From Cyanothece sp. BG0011 (GTDB lineage Bacteria; Cyanobacteriota; Cyanobacteriia; Cyanobacteriales; Microcystaceae): a stretch of DNA of 64,000 nt. A program made the translations under genes and the position numbers. Within the stretch, counting starts at the first letter, position 1. Each line of letters opens with the position of its first letter. The DNA is taken from NCBI RefSeq assembly GCF_003013815.1, contig NZ_PRLH01000137.1, forward strand, positions 1 to 64,000, in the 5' to 3' direction. The notes beneath the pieces were generated by a model. That model saw nothing but the letters and a program-made list of their open reading frames with translations, was not told the origin of the DNA and did no database searches. Positions 27,130 through 35,010 of this stretch are shown in pieces.

Positions 27130-27765
27130 ATGGCTCTTCAACTCGGTGATACCGTACCTGATTTTACCCAAGAAACAAGTGAAGGAACCATCTCATTTCA
27201 TGAGTGGGCCGGAGATAGCTGGGTTGTTCTGTTTTCCCACCCTGCTGATTATACCCCCGTTTGTACCACTGAATTAGGGACAGTCGCCAGTCTTAAACCG
27301 GAATTTGACAAACGTAACGTTAAAATTTTAGCTTTGAGCGTTGATAGTGTGGACTCTCATAAAGGTTGGATTAACGACATTAATGAGACCCAAAACACCA
27401 ACGTTAACTATCCTATCATTGCTGATCCCGATCGCAAGGTAGCCGACTTATATGGGATGATTCACCCGAACTCTCTCAATAATCTCACTGTTCGTTCTGT
27501 TTTTATTATCGACCCTAACAAAAAATTACGCCTTACCCTAACCTATCCGGCCAGTACCGGACGCAATTTTGATGAAATTTTACGGGTGATTGATTCTTTA
27601 CAATTAACCGATTACCATCAAGTAGCAACCCCTGCTAACTGGAAAGATGGAGATGATTGTGTGGTTGTTCCTTCCATTTCGACAGAGGAAGCAAAACAGA
27701 AGTTTCCTAAAGGAGTTACAGAAGTTAAACCCTATTTACGCATGACCCCTCAACCCAATAAATAG
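27130..27765 (+). CDS. 1-Cys peroxiredoxin (Prx6 type)
   Basis: 211 residues. The peroxidatic Cys is in 'LFSHPADYTPVCTTELGTVA', which keeps the Pro-x-x-x-(T/S)-x-x-C motif. The C-terminal extension 'NWKDGDDCVVVPSISTEEA' is the Prx6 arm. It reduces H2O2 and alkyl hydroperoxides in the cytosol. A strong palindrome follows at 27792. Confidence 0.93.
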   Translation: MALQLGDTVPDFTQETSEGTISFHEWAGDSWVVLFSHPADYTPVCTTELGTVASLKPEFDKRNVKILALSVDSVDSHKGWINDINETQNTNVNYPIIADPDRKVADLYGMIHPNSLNNLTVRSVFIIDPNKKLRLTLTYPASTGRNFDEILRVIDSLQLTDYHQVATPANWKDGDDCVVVPSISTEEAKQKFPKGVTEVKPYLRMTPQPNK

Positions 27766-27791
27766 AATTATTTTTGTTGGGAAATTTTGTC

Positions 27792-27813
27792 GGGGTCAAC
27801 CACGGTTGACCCC
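27792..27813. repeat. GGGGTCAAC palindrome, copy 3
   Basis: GGGGTCAACC and GGTTGACCCC (27792-27801 and 27804-27813) enclose a two-base loop, followed by TATTTTAAA. It may terminate the peroxiredoxin transcript. It is the third member of a dispersed family with copies at 2972 and 26149. Confidence 0.7.
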
Positions 27814-27975
27814 TATTTTAAATGTAATGTTAAAATTATGAAGTAACTATTAATAAAGCTGTTGATATCATTAATTCAGGAGTAAGACCATCGGTTATTG
27901 ATTGGGAGCAATTGTTCACTCAAGTTATTAAATAACATAATTGTTGAAATAAAGCTTCACCCCAAGTCATTAACC

Positions 27976-28893
27976 TCAAAGAAGAAAATTCATCAAATGT
28001 TTGAGGGGAGTATTGAGGGTAAGAAACTGACGGGAAGCTTGAACAAAGTTATCATCCTGACACAGTTGTTTATGATTGACCATGGCCATCCCACTTTGCC
28101 AGATATCCTTAAGGCGATAAAATAATAAACGATCTTGTTGAGAATATTGTTGTTCTAATAAGGGACATAATTGACCCCCATGCTGAAAATAATTAGTTGA
28201 CATTCTCTGCCAAAATTCTAACCGTAATCGGTCAGGAGGATAAGCCAAACTATCAAAATAGTCACAGAAATTGTCTTGATACTGCCATTCTCCTTTTAAG
28301 TTAACTAAACTCAGTAAGTCAAAAACTTCTACAGTGTCAATTTGCATCGGTGTGGCACTTAAAAGTAATAATGACCGTGTTTTATCTTTTAATTCTCTCA
28401 TTAATTGATTACCTTCTACATCGGTAAATATGCCTATTTTTTCATGGAATATATGACGAGTATCTAACGGTTTATCGGGTTCAGGTAAACCATTATCTCT
28501 CAAAGGAATGGCAATTTTAATCTCTAAATAATGATGAGCAATTAACCAACTTAATATCTCAAAATGTTTCAGTTGGGCCAAGGTTTTAGGGGGTTCTAAT
28601 TCTCTATCTAAACAAGTAGAAATGGCTTCTTTTAATTCATACCCTTGTTGGATAGCTGTTAAGTCTTGAGGGGAAAACTGACAGCCCATAATCAACCGCA
28701 TCTTTCCTTCATTATAAAGCATGGCTCCTAATCCTCTAGCCACTTTTGAAAGTATGGCACTATTAAAAAACCCTGATTTGCGATCGTACTGTACGGCCCT
28801 TTCTAATGCAGGAATATAAAAGTCCGCAATGGGGTTATTTTCGTTGCTACTGTAGCTAATACGCCAAGGGTGAGAGGGGAGAAGAAAAGGCAT
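27976..28893 (-). pseudogene. PLD-domain/SNF2 helicase remnant with internal deletion
   Basis: The first 160 residues look like a phospholipase-D-like nuclease N-terminus ('DRKSGFFNSAILSKVARGLG', then 'IFHEKIGIFTDVEGN'). The frame then jumps straight to 'LLLLSATPMQIDTVEVFDLL', the Ser-Ala-Thr helicase motif III region of an SNF2 helicase. Walker A and DEAH boxes are missing, so several hundred codons are deleted near 28405. The C-terminus stops at 'NTPLKHLMNFLL', where SNF2 proteins normally go on, so the 3' end is lost too. It is a remnant of a large defence-type helicase. Confidence 0.72.
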
Positions 28894-29020
28894 GATTAAA
28901 TATTTAACGCATGGTTGTTATGAGTATTCCCAAAAACTTTGTATTAATGACGTTCCTGCTTAATGATTTCAAAATAACTTTTTTTAGTTTTGTTAATATT
29001 TTTTAACTTAGTGATACAAA

Positions 29021-29242
29021 CTATAACAGTTCGATAAATTCATCAACTGTTAAATCAACCTGTTTAATTATTGACCTTAATGTTCCTTTAGCAACTGTTT
29101 TATGATTAGGAATTGTTACTTGACATTGAGGATTTTCTCTTACCATTGTAATATGACTTCCTCTTTGCCTAAAAGTTACAAATCCTATCTTTTCCAAAGC
29201 TTTAATACATTCTTTTCCAGAGACAACGGGTAATTTACTCAT
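29021..29242 (-). CDS. hicA: HicA-type mRNA interferase toxin
   Basis: 73 residues. 'SGKECIKALEKIGFVTFRQR' and 'GSHITMVRENPQCQVTIP' carry the HicA double-stranded-RNA-binding-like fold with the catalytic His in 'GSHITM'. It ends 'IKQVDLTVDEFIELL'. It overlaps the upstream hicB by four bases. Confidence 0.88.
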   Translation of the reverse strand: MSKLPVVSGKECIKALEKIGFVTFRQRGSHITMVRENPQCQVTIPNHKTVAKGTLRSIIKQVDLTVDEFIELL

Positions 29243-29469
29243 ACCATAACTGACGTGATTTCTATGTTGTCTTCTGGAATTAATTCACCTCTTTCTTCTA
29301 AAACTTCTAAATGAAGTGCAATGGCTTCTTTTATATTGTCTAGGGCTTCTTGACGGGTTTCTCCCTGACTAATACATCCTGGAAGACTAGGGACTTCGGC
29401 AATGACATAACCGTCTTCATCAGGATAAAGAAAAACAGTTCTTTCTTTGTTATCTTTATTGACTATCAT
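29239..29469 (-). CDS. hicB: HicB-type antitoxin
   Basis: 76 residues with the HicB pattern: 'VFLYPDEDGYVIAEVPSLPG', 'CISQGETRQEALDNIKEAI' and a short C-terminus. It has no added DNA-binding helix, as in minimal HicB proteins. The hicB-hicA order with a four-base overlap marks one operon. Confidence 0.88.
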   Translation of the reverse strand: MIVNKDNKERTVFLYPDEDGYVIAEVPSLPGCISQGETRQEALDNIKEAIALHLEVLEERGELIPEDNIEITSVMV

Positions 29470-29602
29470 GGTTTTTTGTAATGGATAAGGCTAGATTTTT
29501 ATTTTAACATAAAAGAGAAAAACCTTCAAAATAACTTGGGTTTGTACTTAAATGGTTTTTAATGGCTTCTAACATTAATTCTTTACCTCATGAGTGTAGA
29601 TA

Positions 29603-29725
29603 TTAATTCCATAAAAATCGTTTATTTTCTGAATCAAGAGATGCTTCTGCTATCATTTCTAGCATTTCAGGATCTTCGTCAATTAAGTTATCGATAATGT
29701 CTAAAGCGTTAGTGGTTTTAGTCAT
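29603..29725 (-). pseudogene. 40-residue N-terminal fragment of an XRE-type antitoxin
   Basis: 'MTKTTNALDIIDNLIDEDPE' then 'MLEMIAEASLDSENKRFLWN' resembles the N-terminus of HigA-like XRE antitoxins that continue into a helix-turn-helix, but the frame stops at residue 40 with no HTH. It lies 21 bases after the RAYT gene end. Either a remnant or a small protein; the family assignment is by memory. Confidence 0.45.
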
Positions 29726-29745
29726 TTTAAAATATCTTCTTGTGT

Positions 29746-30363
29746 TTAAAAAGTTTCCCATAAATAAGGATAATTTTCAGGAATATCTGAGAGATTAGCT
29801 TTAACGGGATTAAATCTAATGTATTGCCATTTTTCGAGAAACTCTTGTCTATTTCTCATAATTCGATCATATCTTTCATCTTGCCATACTGTACCAATAT
29901 GTTGCATAACTTTGGGTATTTGTTTAGAACTATAACTTTTTACACTGTGCAAAATACTACTTAATGACCAGTATTCATCTGCTGATACAGATATTTGTGG
30001 AACAGGTATCTTATCTGTCAATCTTTTAGGCAAAGGTTGAACTAACCAATGAACATGATCTGGCATAATAACAATGGTAAAAGTTTTATATCTTGTATCT
30101 TTTGGATTGATACTTTCATCAAAAAATAAACAGCAATCTAAAACAATTTGTCTTGCTTCTGGAGTTAATTCTAATTTTTCCCAAGTATTAAATGTTATAA
30201 AATAAACTGACCCTGCTAATTCCCAGTGAGGTAAATATCTTTTTCCCCATATTTTCTGACATAATTCATGAACTCGATTAATTTGTTTTTCAGTAGGAGG
30301 AGTTTTATATAATCGAACCTTATTCTTATTTCGTAACTCTTCAGATAGATTGATAATTTTAGT
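29746..30363 (-). pseudogene. REP-associated (RAYT/TnpA-REP) Y1 transposase, start lost
   Basis: The frame is open for about 206 codons. The HUH motif is 'MPDHVHWLV', and the catalytic Tyr is in 'EKWQYIRFNPVKANL' near the C-terminus. RAYT N-terminal text ('LTPEARQIVLDCC', 'WGKRYLPHWELAGS') is present upstream of the only in-frame ATG (30066), but no ATG, GTG or TTG exists before it. The 5' end runs into the first copy of the tandem repeat (30343), with a stop at 30364-30366. So the repeat appears to have replaced the start codon, and the gene is probably inactive or very weakly started. Confidence 0.7.
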
Positions 30364-30503
30364 TCAATTCATTGAACGTTATTTATTAGCCTCGAAATTA
30401 ATTTCGAGGGGGGGATAATGAGATAAACTTGAAGATGGAAATAATTATCAAATCTTCCCTAAAGTAATAGATTAACCGCCTTGCAATAAATTGATAAGGC
30501 TAA
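30343..30503. repeat. Hairpin-rich 160-bp direct repeat, copy 1
   Basis: 161 bases, repeated at 30536-30695 (offset 193) with one G indel and only a few substitutions. Each copy contains GTTCAAT-TC-ATTGAAC, the perfect 20-base palindrome CCTCGAAATTAATTTCGAGG, GAAGAT...ATCTTC, and GCCTTG...AAGGC. It lies between two Y1 transposase genes and overlaps the lost start of the RAYT gene. Confidence 0.85.
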
Positions 30504-30535
30504 TAGTAATCCTTATCTCAAAATAACTTAATAAA

Positions 30536-30695
30536 AGATAGATTGATAATTTTAGTTCAATTCATTGAACGTTATTTATTAGCCTCGAAATTAATTTCGA
30601 GGGGGGATAATTAGATAAACTTGAAGATGGAAATAATTATCAAATCTTCCCTAAAGTAATAGATTAACCGCCTTGCAATAAATTGACAAGGCTAA
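30536..30695. repeat. Hairpin-rich 160-bp direct repeat, copy 2
   Basis: Second copy of the unit at 30343; a further GTTCATT-CAA-AATGAAC hairpin (30704-30720) follows it. The hairpin content and placement fit a BIME-like mobilisable cluster, though no exact REP foot tetranucleotide was confirmed. Confidence 0.85.
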
Positions 30696-30745
30696 CAAGT
30701 AACGTTCATTCAAAATGAACTGATTTTAGTTGGATTTGATTATGT

Positions 30746-31177
30746 TTATTGATAATATCGATTGGGTTTATCATCATCATTTTTCTCAATTTCTAATTTT
30801 CTAATAATTGTTCCTTTACCATGATGTTCTTTTTGATTTTTAACATAATTGATAGCGATATCAAGATTTTTTACACCTACACTAAAAATCCCATAACCTC
30901 TTTGCCATTCAAACCGTTCAGTAGAAATTTTATTCAAATAATTAGAACTACTGCCTTTGATTTTTCTAACATATTCAGAAATAGCAATGGTTGGAGGAAT
31001 TGAAACAATTAAATGAATATGATCAGACATTCCATTAACTTCATGAACAATCGAATTAAACTGATCAGATTTACCAATAATATAGTTATATAACTGAGTT
31101 TCTTTCTCTGGTAAAATTAAAGGATGTCTTTCTTTCGTTGCCCAAATAAGATGATAATATAGTCGCCATAATGCCAT
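30746..31177 (-). CDS. IS200-like Y1 transposase
   Basis: 143 residues from 'MALWRLYYHLIWATKERHPL' (ATG 31177; the longer frame adds 9 residues). The HUH is 'GMSDHIHLIVSIPP', and the catalytic Tyr is in 'LDIAINYVKNQKEHH' near the end. No tnpB accompanies it. It sits at the other side of the 160-bp repeats from the RAYT gene; which transposase acts on the repeats is unknown. Confidence 0.85.
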   Translation of the reverse strand: MALWRLYYHLIWATKERHPLILPEKETQLYNYIIGKSDQFNSIVHEVNGMSDHIHLIVSIPPTIAISEYVRKIKGSSSNYLNKISTERFEWQRGYGIFSVGVKNLDIAINYVKNQKEHHGKGTIIRKLEIEKNDDDKPNRYYQ

Positions 31178-31212
31178 AATAACTAAACAATTAATTTTCA
31201 TCAATAAGATAG

Positions 31213-31557
31213 TTAAGACTCATTCGTTCTTAATTTTTGTCTTTCTTTTCTTAGTTGTTTTAATTTGTCAGAAACTGGAGGCGAATTTTTTCTTTGCTGT
31301 TCTCTCATTATATACCCATGTTGTAACCAATTTTTCATATAGTCAGTCATTTTTTCTTGATTTTGTAAATAATATAAAATTGTGGCATAAACTTGTTCTA
31401 AGCTTAAAGATGGATAAGTGAGAGCAATTTCTTCTGGAGAAGATCCACAGTTTATATAGTCATTAAGAATCGTCTCGATACCTATTGTTGTTCCTTTCAA
31501 TCTAATATCATTCTCTGAGACAACATAAAAGTAATCTTGAAGGGTTTGGGTAATCAT
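31213..31557 (-). CDS. DUF433 protein, probable antitoxin-type
   Basis: 114 residues. 'IGIETILNDYINCGSSPEEI' with 'YPSLSLEQVYATILYYLQN' is the DUF433 helix-turn-helix-like core, followed by a basic C-terminal tail. DUF433 proteins often act as antitoxins of PIN-domain toxins. No partner is adjacent; the nearest VapC (32097) has its own antitoxin. Confidence 0.7.
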   Translation of the reverse strand: MITQTLQDYFYVVSENDIRLKGTTIGIETILNDYINCGSSPEEIALTYPSLSLEQVYATILYYLQNQEKMTDYMKNWLQHGYIMREQQRKNSPPVSDKLKQLRKERQKLRTNES

Positions 31558-31655
31558 ATTACTCTCCTTTTAATATATTATTCCCTTAATAATAGTTCTA
31601 ATTTTCCTTCATGATTAACTCTAGCAGTTAGTTTAATATTCATGGAACTTTCCTC

Positions 31656-32087
31656 TTATGATTCTCCTAATAAGACTCTCATTGCTTTTAAAGCAGGACT
31701 TCGTTTACCATTAGAAATTTTAGCAAACCAATAATGTGCCTCTTCATTACTCATGGCCATTATACCATCTCTAATATTAACAATTTTAGATTCTTTTCTT
31801 AACGGTTGTACTGCTTGAAACAAAATAGCTAAATTAACCCCAGACTCTTCACTTAATATATAAGGAGTCGACCGCTTATAAGATAAAGTTTTAGGGTCAT
31901 AATTATTAGCTTTTAAAGTTTGATAAACTGCTTGACGAATTAATACCAATGAATGACCTTTAACTCGTCCAATACGTTTCGCTGCTGGTCTTTTTTTCTC
32001 CCCTGCTTTCTTATAAGTACACTGATATAATTCTAACGCAAAGTCGTTATCTTTTAATGGTAAAATTCTTAATTGAAACTCTTGCAT
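31656..32087 (-). CDS. Protein of unknown function in the accessory island
   Basis: 143 residues, basic. Notable text includes 'PAAKRIGRVKGHSLVLIRQA', 'SYKRSTPYILSEESGVNLAI' and 'NEEAHYWFAKISNGKRSPAL'. I cannot name the family with confidence (it may be a DUF found next to large helicase/ATPase defence clusters). It lies between the VapBC pair and the DUF433 gene on the same strand, so it probably belongs to the decayed island. Confidence 0.55.
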   Translation of the reverse strand: MQEFQLRILPLKDNDFALELYQCTYKKAGEKKRPAAKRIGRVKGHSLVLIRQAVYQTLKANNYDPKTLSYKRSTPYILSEESGVNLAILFQAVQPLRKESKIVNIRDGIMAMSNEEAHYWFAKISNGKRSPALKAMRVLLGES

Positions 32088-32096
32088 ATTCGATGA

Positions 32097-32543
32097 TTAT
32101 GAATTAATTTCATTGGGATGAACAATCGTGATTTCTGAATTATAGCGACGAAAATCATCAACATTAAAAGTTAAAATATGACTCAATTTATTAACTATCA
32201 TGACAGCCACTAATCTTGCATCATGAACATTAACACCCTTGACTTGATCAGTTTTCACTAATGTTTCCCATTGTTTAAAGATAGCAGGAGTATCTAACAT
32301 GAGTGGTAATATACTTTTTATTCTACTAATTTCTTGCTGTGTTTCACTAATAGAATAACCTAGTCCATTTTTTTCTTGAGGACGAGTGGCTACATTCCAA
32401 AACTCAATTAAGTTTTGAGGCGTAATATACATATTTTCACCTTGACTAAGTAAGACATCCATTGCATTTATTGCTATTGAAAACATAGGATGAGAAGGAT
32501 CAGCACTTCTTAGTAAAATATTAGTATCTACTAAATAAGACAT
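32097..32543 (-). CDS. vapC: VapC-type PIN-domain toxin
   Basis: 148 residues. The PIN acidic residues are in 'YLVDTNILLRSADPSHP' (first Asp), 'LIEFWNV' (Glu) and 'VHDARLVAVM' (Asp). It is a tRNA- or rRNA-cleaving RNase by family. Its start lies directly after the antitoxin gene stop (32544). Confidence 0.87.
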   Translation of the reverse strand: MSYLVDTNILLRSADPSHPMFSIAINAMDVLLSQGENMYITPQNLIEFWNVATRPQEKNGLGYSISETQQEISRIKSILPLMLDTPAIFKQWETLVKTDQVKGVNVHDARLVAVMIVNKLSHILTFNVDDFRRYNSEITIVHPNEINS

Positions 32544-32789
32544 TTAACCCCTTTCACCATAAATTGTTTCTCTACTAATGGCTTCATCAGATAAAATAGG
32601 ACTATCAATATGATGACTTTCTGCCCATTCTCGATATGCCTTTGCCCTTTCTTTTGGTGTTACTGTTGCATCGAAAGAAGTTCCCTGATCGTTCAAAGAG
32701 TCTTTTAATTTGTACTCTAAAAGTTTTCTCTCTTCGGCATTTAAAGACTCAATAATCTGGGCTAAAGATTCTACTAATTTTTGATTCAT
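32544..32789 (-). CDS. VapB-like antitoxin
   Basis: 81 residues with an acidic C-terminus ('DEAISRETIYGERG'), a helical N-terminus and 'TPKERAKAYREWAESH'. It is directly adjacent to and upstream of vapC, in the antitoxin position. No clear AbrB or RHH motif is visible, so the class is uncertain. Confidence 0.72.
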   Translation of the reverse strand: MNQKLVESLAQIIESLNAEERKLLEYKLKDSLNDQGTSFDATVTPKERAKAYREWAESHHIDSPILSDEAISRETIYGERG

Positions 32790-32853
32790 AATTATTTTAA
32801 AATTATTGTTTAATAATACTTTTTACTTTAAAATATTATATATCTTTATTCCT

Positions 32854-33042
32854 TTAATATTGAACTTTTGTCATTAAATTTAATCTTTCAACAGGGTTAC
32901 GAGATAATGCTTGATGAATCATATTAATTTCCGTTCCATCAAACTTCACAATATCCTTAAATTCAAATAATAACTTAAGATTAATAGTACCTTGAGCATT
33001 AGGACTATTCAGTAAACTATTAATAGTATTAAAGAAACTCAT
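32854..33042 (-). CDS. Third of three overlapping ORFs, 62 residues, unknown
   Basis: 'MSFFNTINSLLNSPNAQGTI' and then 'KFDGTEINMIHQALSRNPVE'. Its ATG overlaps the stop of 33042-33179 (TGATG). No family is recognised. It could be the end of a translationally coupled operon or a fragment of a larger gene. Confidence 0.4.
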   Translation of the reverse strand: MSFFNTINSLLNSPNAQGTINLKLLFEFKDIVKFDGTEINMIHQALSRNPVERLNLMTKVQY

Positions 33043-33179
33043 CAACCCTCGACTATCCCTTGATATTCTAAACGAACAAATTGACCTTGTGCTTGAATGG
33101 TAACTGTTTGTTCAATGGTTAAAGTCAAGAAAGGTCGATTTAATAACGACAAACTGGTTCCAAGTTTCCGATAATTCAT
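33042..33179 (-). CDS. Second of three overlapping ORFs, 45 residues, unknown
   Basis: 'MNYRKLGTSLSLLNRPFLTL' then 'QAQGQFVRLEYQGIVEG', a beta-rich short protein. Its start overlaps the upstream stop (ATGA) and its end overlaps the next start. Tight coupling argues it was made in vivo; function unknown. Confidence 0.4.
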   Translation of the reverse strand: MNYRKLGTSLSLLNRPFLTLTIEQTVTIQAQGQFVRLEYQGIVEG

Positions 33180-33400
33180 AATTGAATTAACTGTTCTTGA
33201 TCTTGTACTTGAGCATAAGCTTCTCGTCCATTAGCATTATATATATCGGCCCCAATGGGACTACGCATAGGGGAACGTTGCAGTCGAGACGTTAAATCAT
33301 TGGTTACTTCTTCATCAACCCCAACCGGAATATGATGGGTATGAATCAAATGGACCCAATCAGGTTTAGTTTGCCATAAATGACGCACAATTTGTGCAAA
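33176..33400 (-). pseudogene. Truncated C-terminal fragment of a larger protein
   Basis: In-frame text reads 'FAQIVRHLWQTKPDWVHLIH' and then 'PVGVDEEVTNDLTSRLQRSP', dense and conserved-looking like the interior of a large enzyme, but a stop lies just upstream and no good start is present (only a GTG at 33388). I read this as the 3' end of a lost large gene whose operon continued into the two small ORFs. Its family is not certain. Confidence 0.5.
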
Positions 33401-33523
33401 TAGTCTTAAAGATCAATCAAATCTTAAGAAAAGTTAAAACTAGGAGGTGTTCTACTTACTTTGTGGAAGGTTTATAAACCAATCCTCAACTAGCAGTTGT
33501 TCCACTTTGTAGAATAAACATAA

Positions 33524-33555
33524 CTCCCGTTATACTGCGTAGCGGTTAACGGGAG
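33524..33555. repeat. Solo hairpin resembling the IS605 right end
   Basis: CTCCCGTTATACTGC (33524-33538) and GCGGTTAACGGGAG (33542-33555) form an imperfect hairpin. Its core is close to the reverse complement of the IS605 right-end hairpin at 4269-4295 (CCGTTATACCGC and GCGGTTAACGG). No transposase adjoins it. It could be a solo transposon end or a PATE-type element. Confidence 0.65.
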
Positions 33556-33658
33556 AGTATGTCAATTTCTCTGATAATGCTTACCCATAGCTGAAAACCC
33601 TTCCAGAGTTTGCTACGATTAAAGATCGGACTCGATTGTATCAACTAGGAGGTTGAAA

Positions 33659-33895
33659 ATGTCTCGTAAATGTCAACTCACTGGAAAAAAAGCGAATAAC
33701 GCTTTTGCTGTCTCCCACTCTCACCGTCGCACCAAAAAATTACAAGAAGCGAACCTACAATGGAAACGAGTCTGGTGGCCCGAAGGAAATCGTTGGGTTA
33801 GATTGCGTTTATCCACCAAAGCTATTAAAACCCTAGAAAAAAAAGGGTTAAATGCTATGGCTAAAGAAGCAGGAATTAACTTAAATAAAATGTAA
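33659..33895 (+). CDS. rpmB: 50S ribosomal protein L28
   Basis: 78 residues. '[20 protein letters not shown]' then '[20 protein letters not shown]' and '[18 protein letters not shown]' are characteristic. It starts at ATG 33659 after AGGAGGT. It is a component of the large ribosomal subunit. The zinc-ligand type (CxxC) N-terminus is reduced to a single Cys here. Confidence 0.96.
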   Translation: MSRKCQLTGKKANNAFAVSHSHRRTKKLQEANLQWKRVWWPEGNRWVRLRLSTKAIKTLEKKGLNAMAKEAGINLNKM

Positions 33896-33925
33896 TCTTA
33901 GGATATATTAATTCAGGATCATAGG

Positions 33926-33979
33926 ATAGGGGAGTAAGTCTAAAACTTTAGTTATTCTTGCTAAATTCCCCTATTATTC
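33926..33979 (+). terminator. Possible rpmB terminator
   Basis: ATAGGGGA (33926-33933) pairs with TCCCCTAT (33967-33974) around a long loop, followed by TATTCTTTG. It lies about 30 bases after rpmB. The loop is long, so confidence is modest. Confidence 0.4.
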
Positions 33980-34013
33980 TTTGATTAATTAATTTATTTA
34001 ATAGATAAAAACA

Positions 34014-34918
34014 ATGAATGATTCAGATATTAAACTTCCTAACTTTCTAATTGTTGGTATTCAAAAAGCCGGAACCACATCGGTTTATAATTATTTAAAA
34101 CAACATCCTGACGTTTATTTGAGTCCTGTTAAAGAAACTAATTTTTTAGAAAAAGATTGGCCAAAACTCATTGAAGAAGGTCAGCAATTTAACCCTAAGA
34201 AAATTGTCACTTTTGAACAGTATAAAAACCTCTTTAAAGACGTAACGAATGAGAGGGCAATTGGAGAAATTTCTCCTAATTACCTTTTCCATTATAAAAC
34301 ATCGACAGAACTAATAAAACGTTATGTTCCCAAAGCAAAATTAATTGCTATTCTACGCAATCCAGTAGAGCGGGCTATTTCTGACTATTTGATGCACGTT
34401 AGAGAAGCGCAATCAAATCGCTCATTAAAAGAACAAATACAATATCGATCCGATAAATCCTTTGTAATTACTAAAGGTAAATATTATCAACCTGTTAAAC
34501 ACTATTTTGAACAATTCGGTCGAGAGCAAGTTTCTATTTTTCTCTACGATGATCTTCGTAAAGATTCTAAAAAATTTATACAAGCTATCTATGAAACTAT
34601 AGGGGTGAATCCTAATTTTGAACCCGATACCTCTGGAAAATCCCAAGTGGCACAAGTGCCAAAAATAAAGCAGTGAATAATCTTTTAGTCAGAAAAAATC
34701 CCATCCGTTCTTTATCAGCTAGTTTACTTAAACCCCTGTTATCCGAGAAAAAAAGACAAAAACTCCGTTCTTTGTTGATAGGAATGAACTCAAAATCAAA
34801 AGACGAAATCGACTCATTTGATGAAGAAAAAAAGCTACTCTTTAATCTATATCACGATGATATTGTCAAACTTCAAGACCTGATAGATAGAGACTTATCA
34901 CCTTGGTTAACCATTTAA
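34014..34918 (+). pseudogene. Sulfotransferase, frameshifted near the 3' end
   Basis: 220 residues in the first frame: the PAPS-binding 5' loop 'VGIQKAGTTSVYNYLKQHPD', the 3'-phosphate region 'KLIAILRNPVERAISDYLMH' and 'YDDLRKDSKKFIQAIYETIG'. The frame stops after 'SQVAQVPKIKQ'. Adding one A to the AAAAA at 34661-34665 continues with 'NKAVNNLLVRKNPIRSLS' to the natural end at 34918, as in bacterial Sulfotransfer_1 proteins. It transfers sulfate from PAPS to a carbohydrate or lipid. It may be a pseudogene or a slippage or assembly artefact. Confidence 0.8.
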
Positions 34919-35010
34919 AAGATTTATGGATATTTTAAGATTAGGGTCAGCAGAATGAGTTATATTATGGATAAAAATACCAACTTTCATACCCTTTTAA
35001 TAACTTGATC

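Noticed and set aside
27898-28125. Plus-strand ORF opposite the helicase remnant
   Set aside because: It is mostly the antisense shadow of 27976-28893; no family resemblance.
27976-33410. Prophage or complete DISARM/BREX operon
   Set aside because: No capsid, integrase, methylase or complete ATPase gene was found; only fragments are present.
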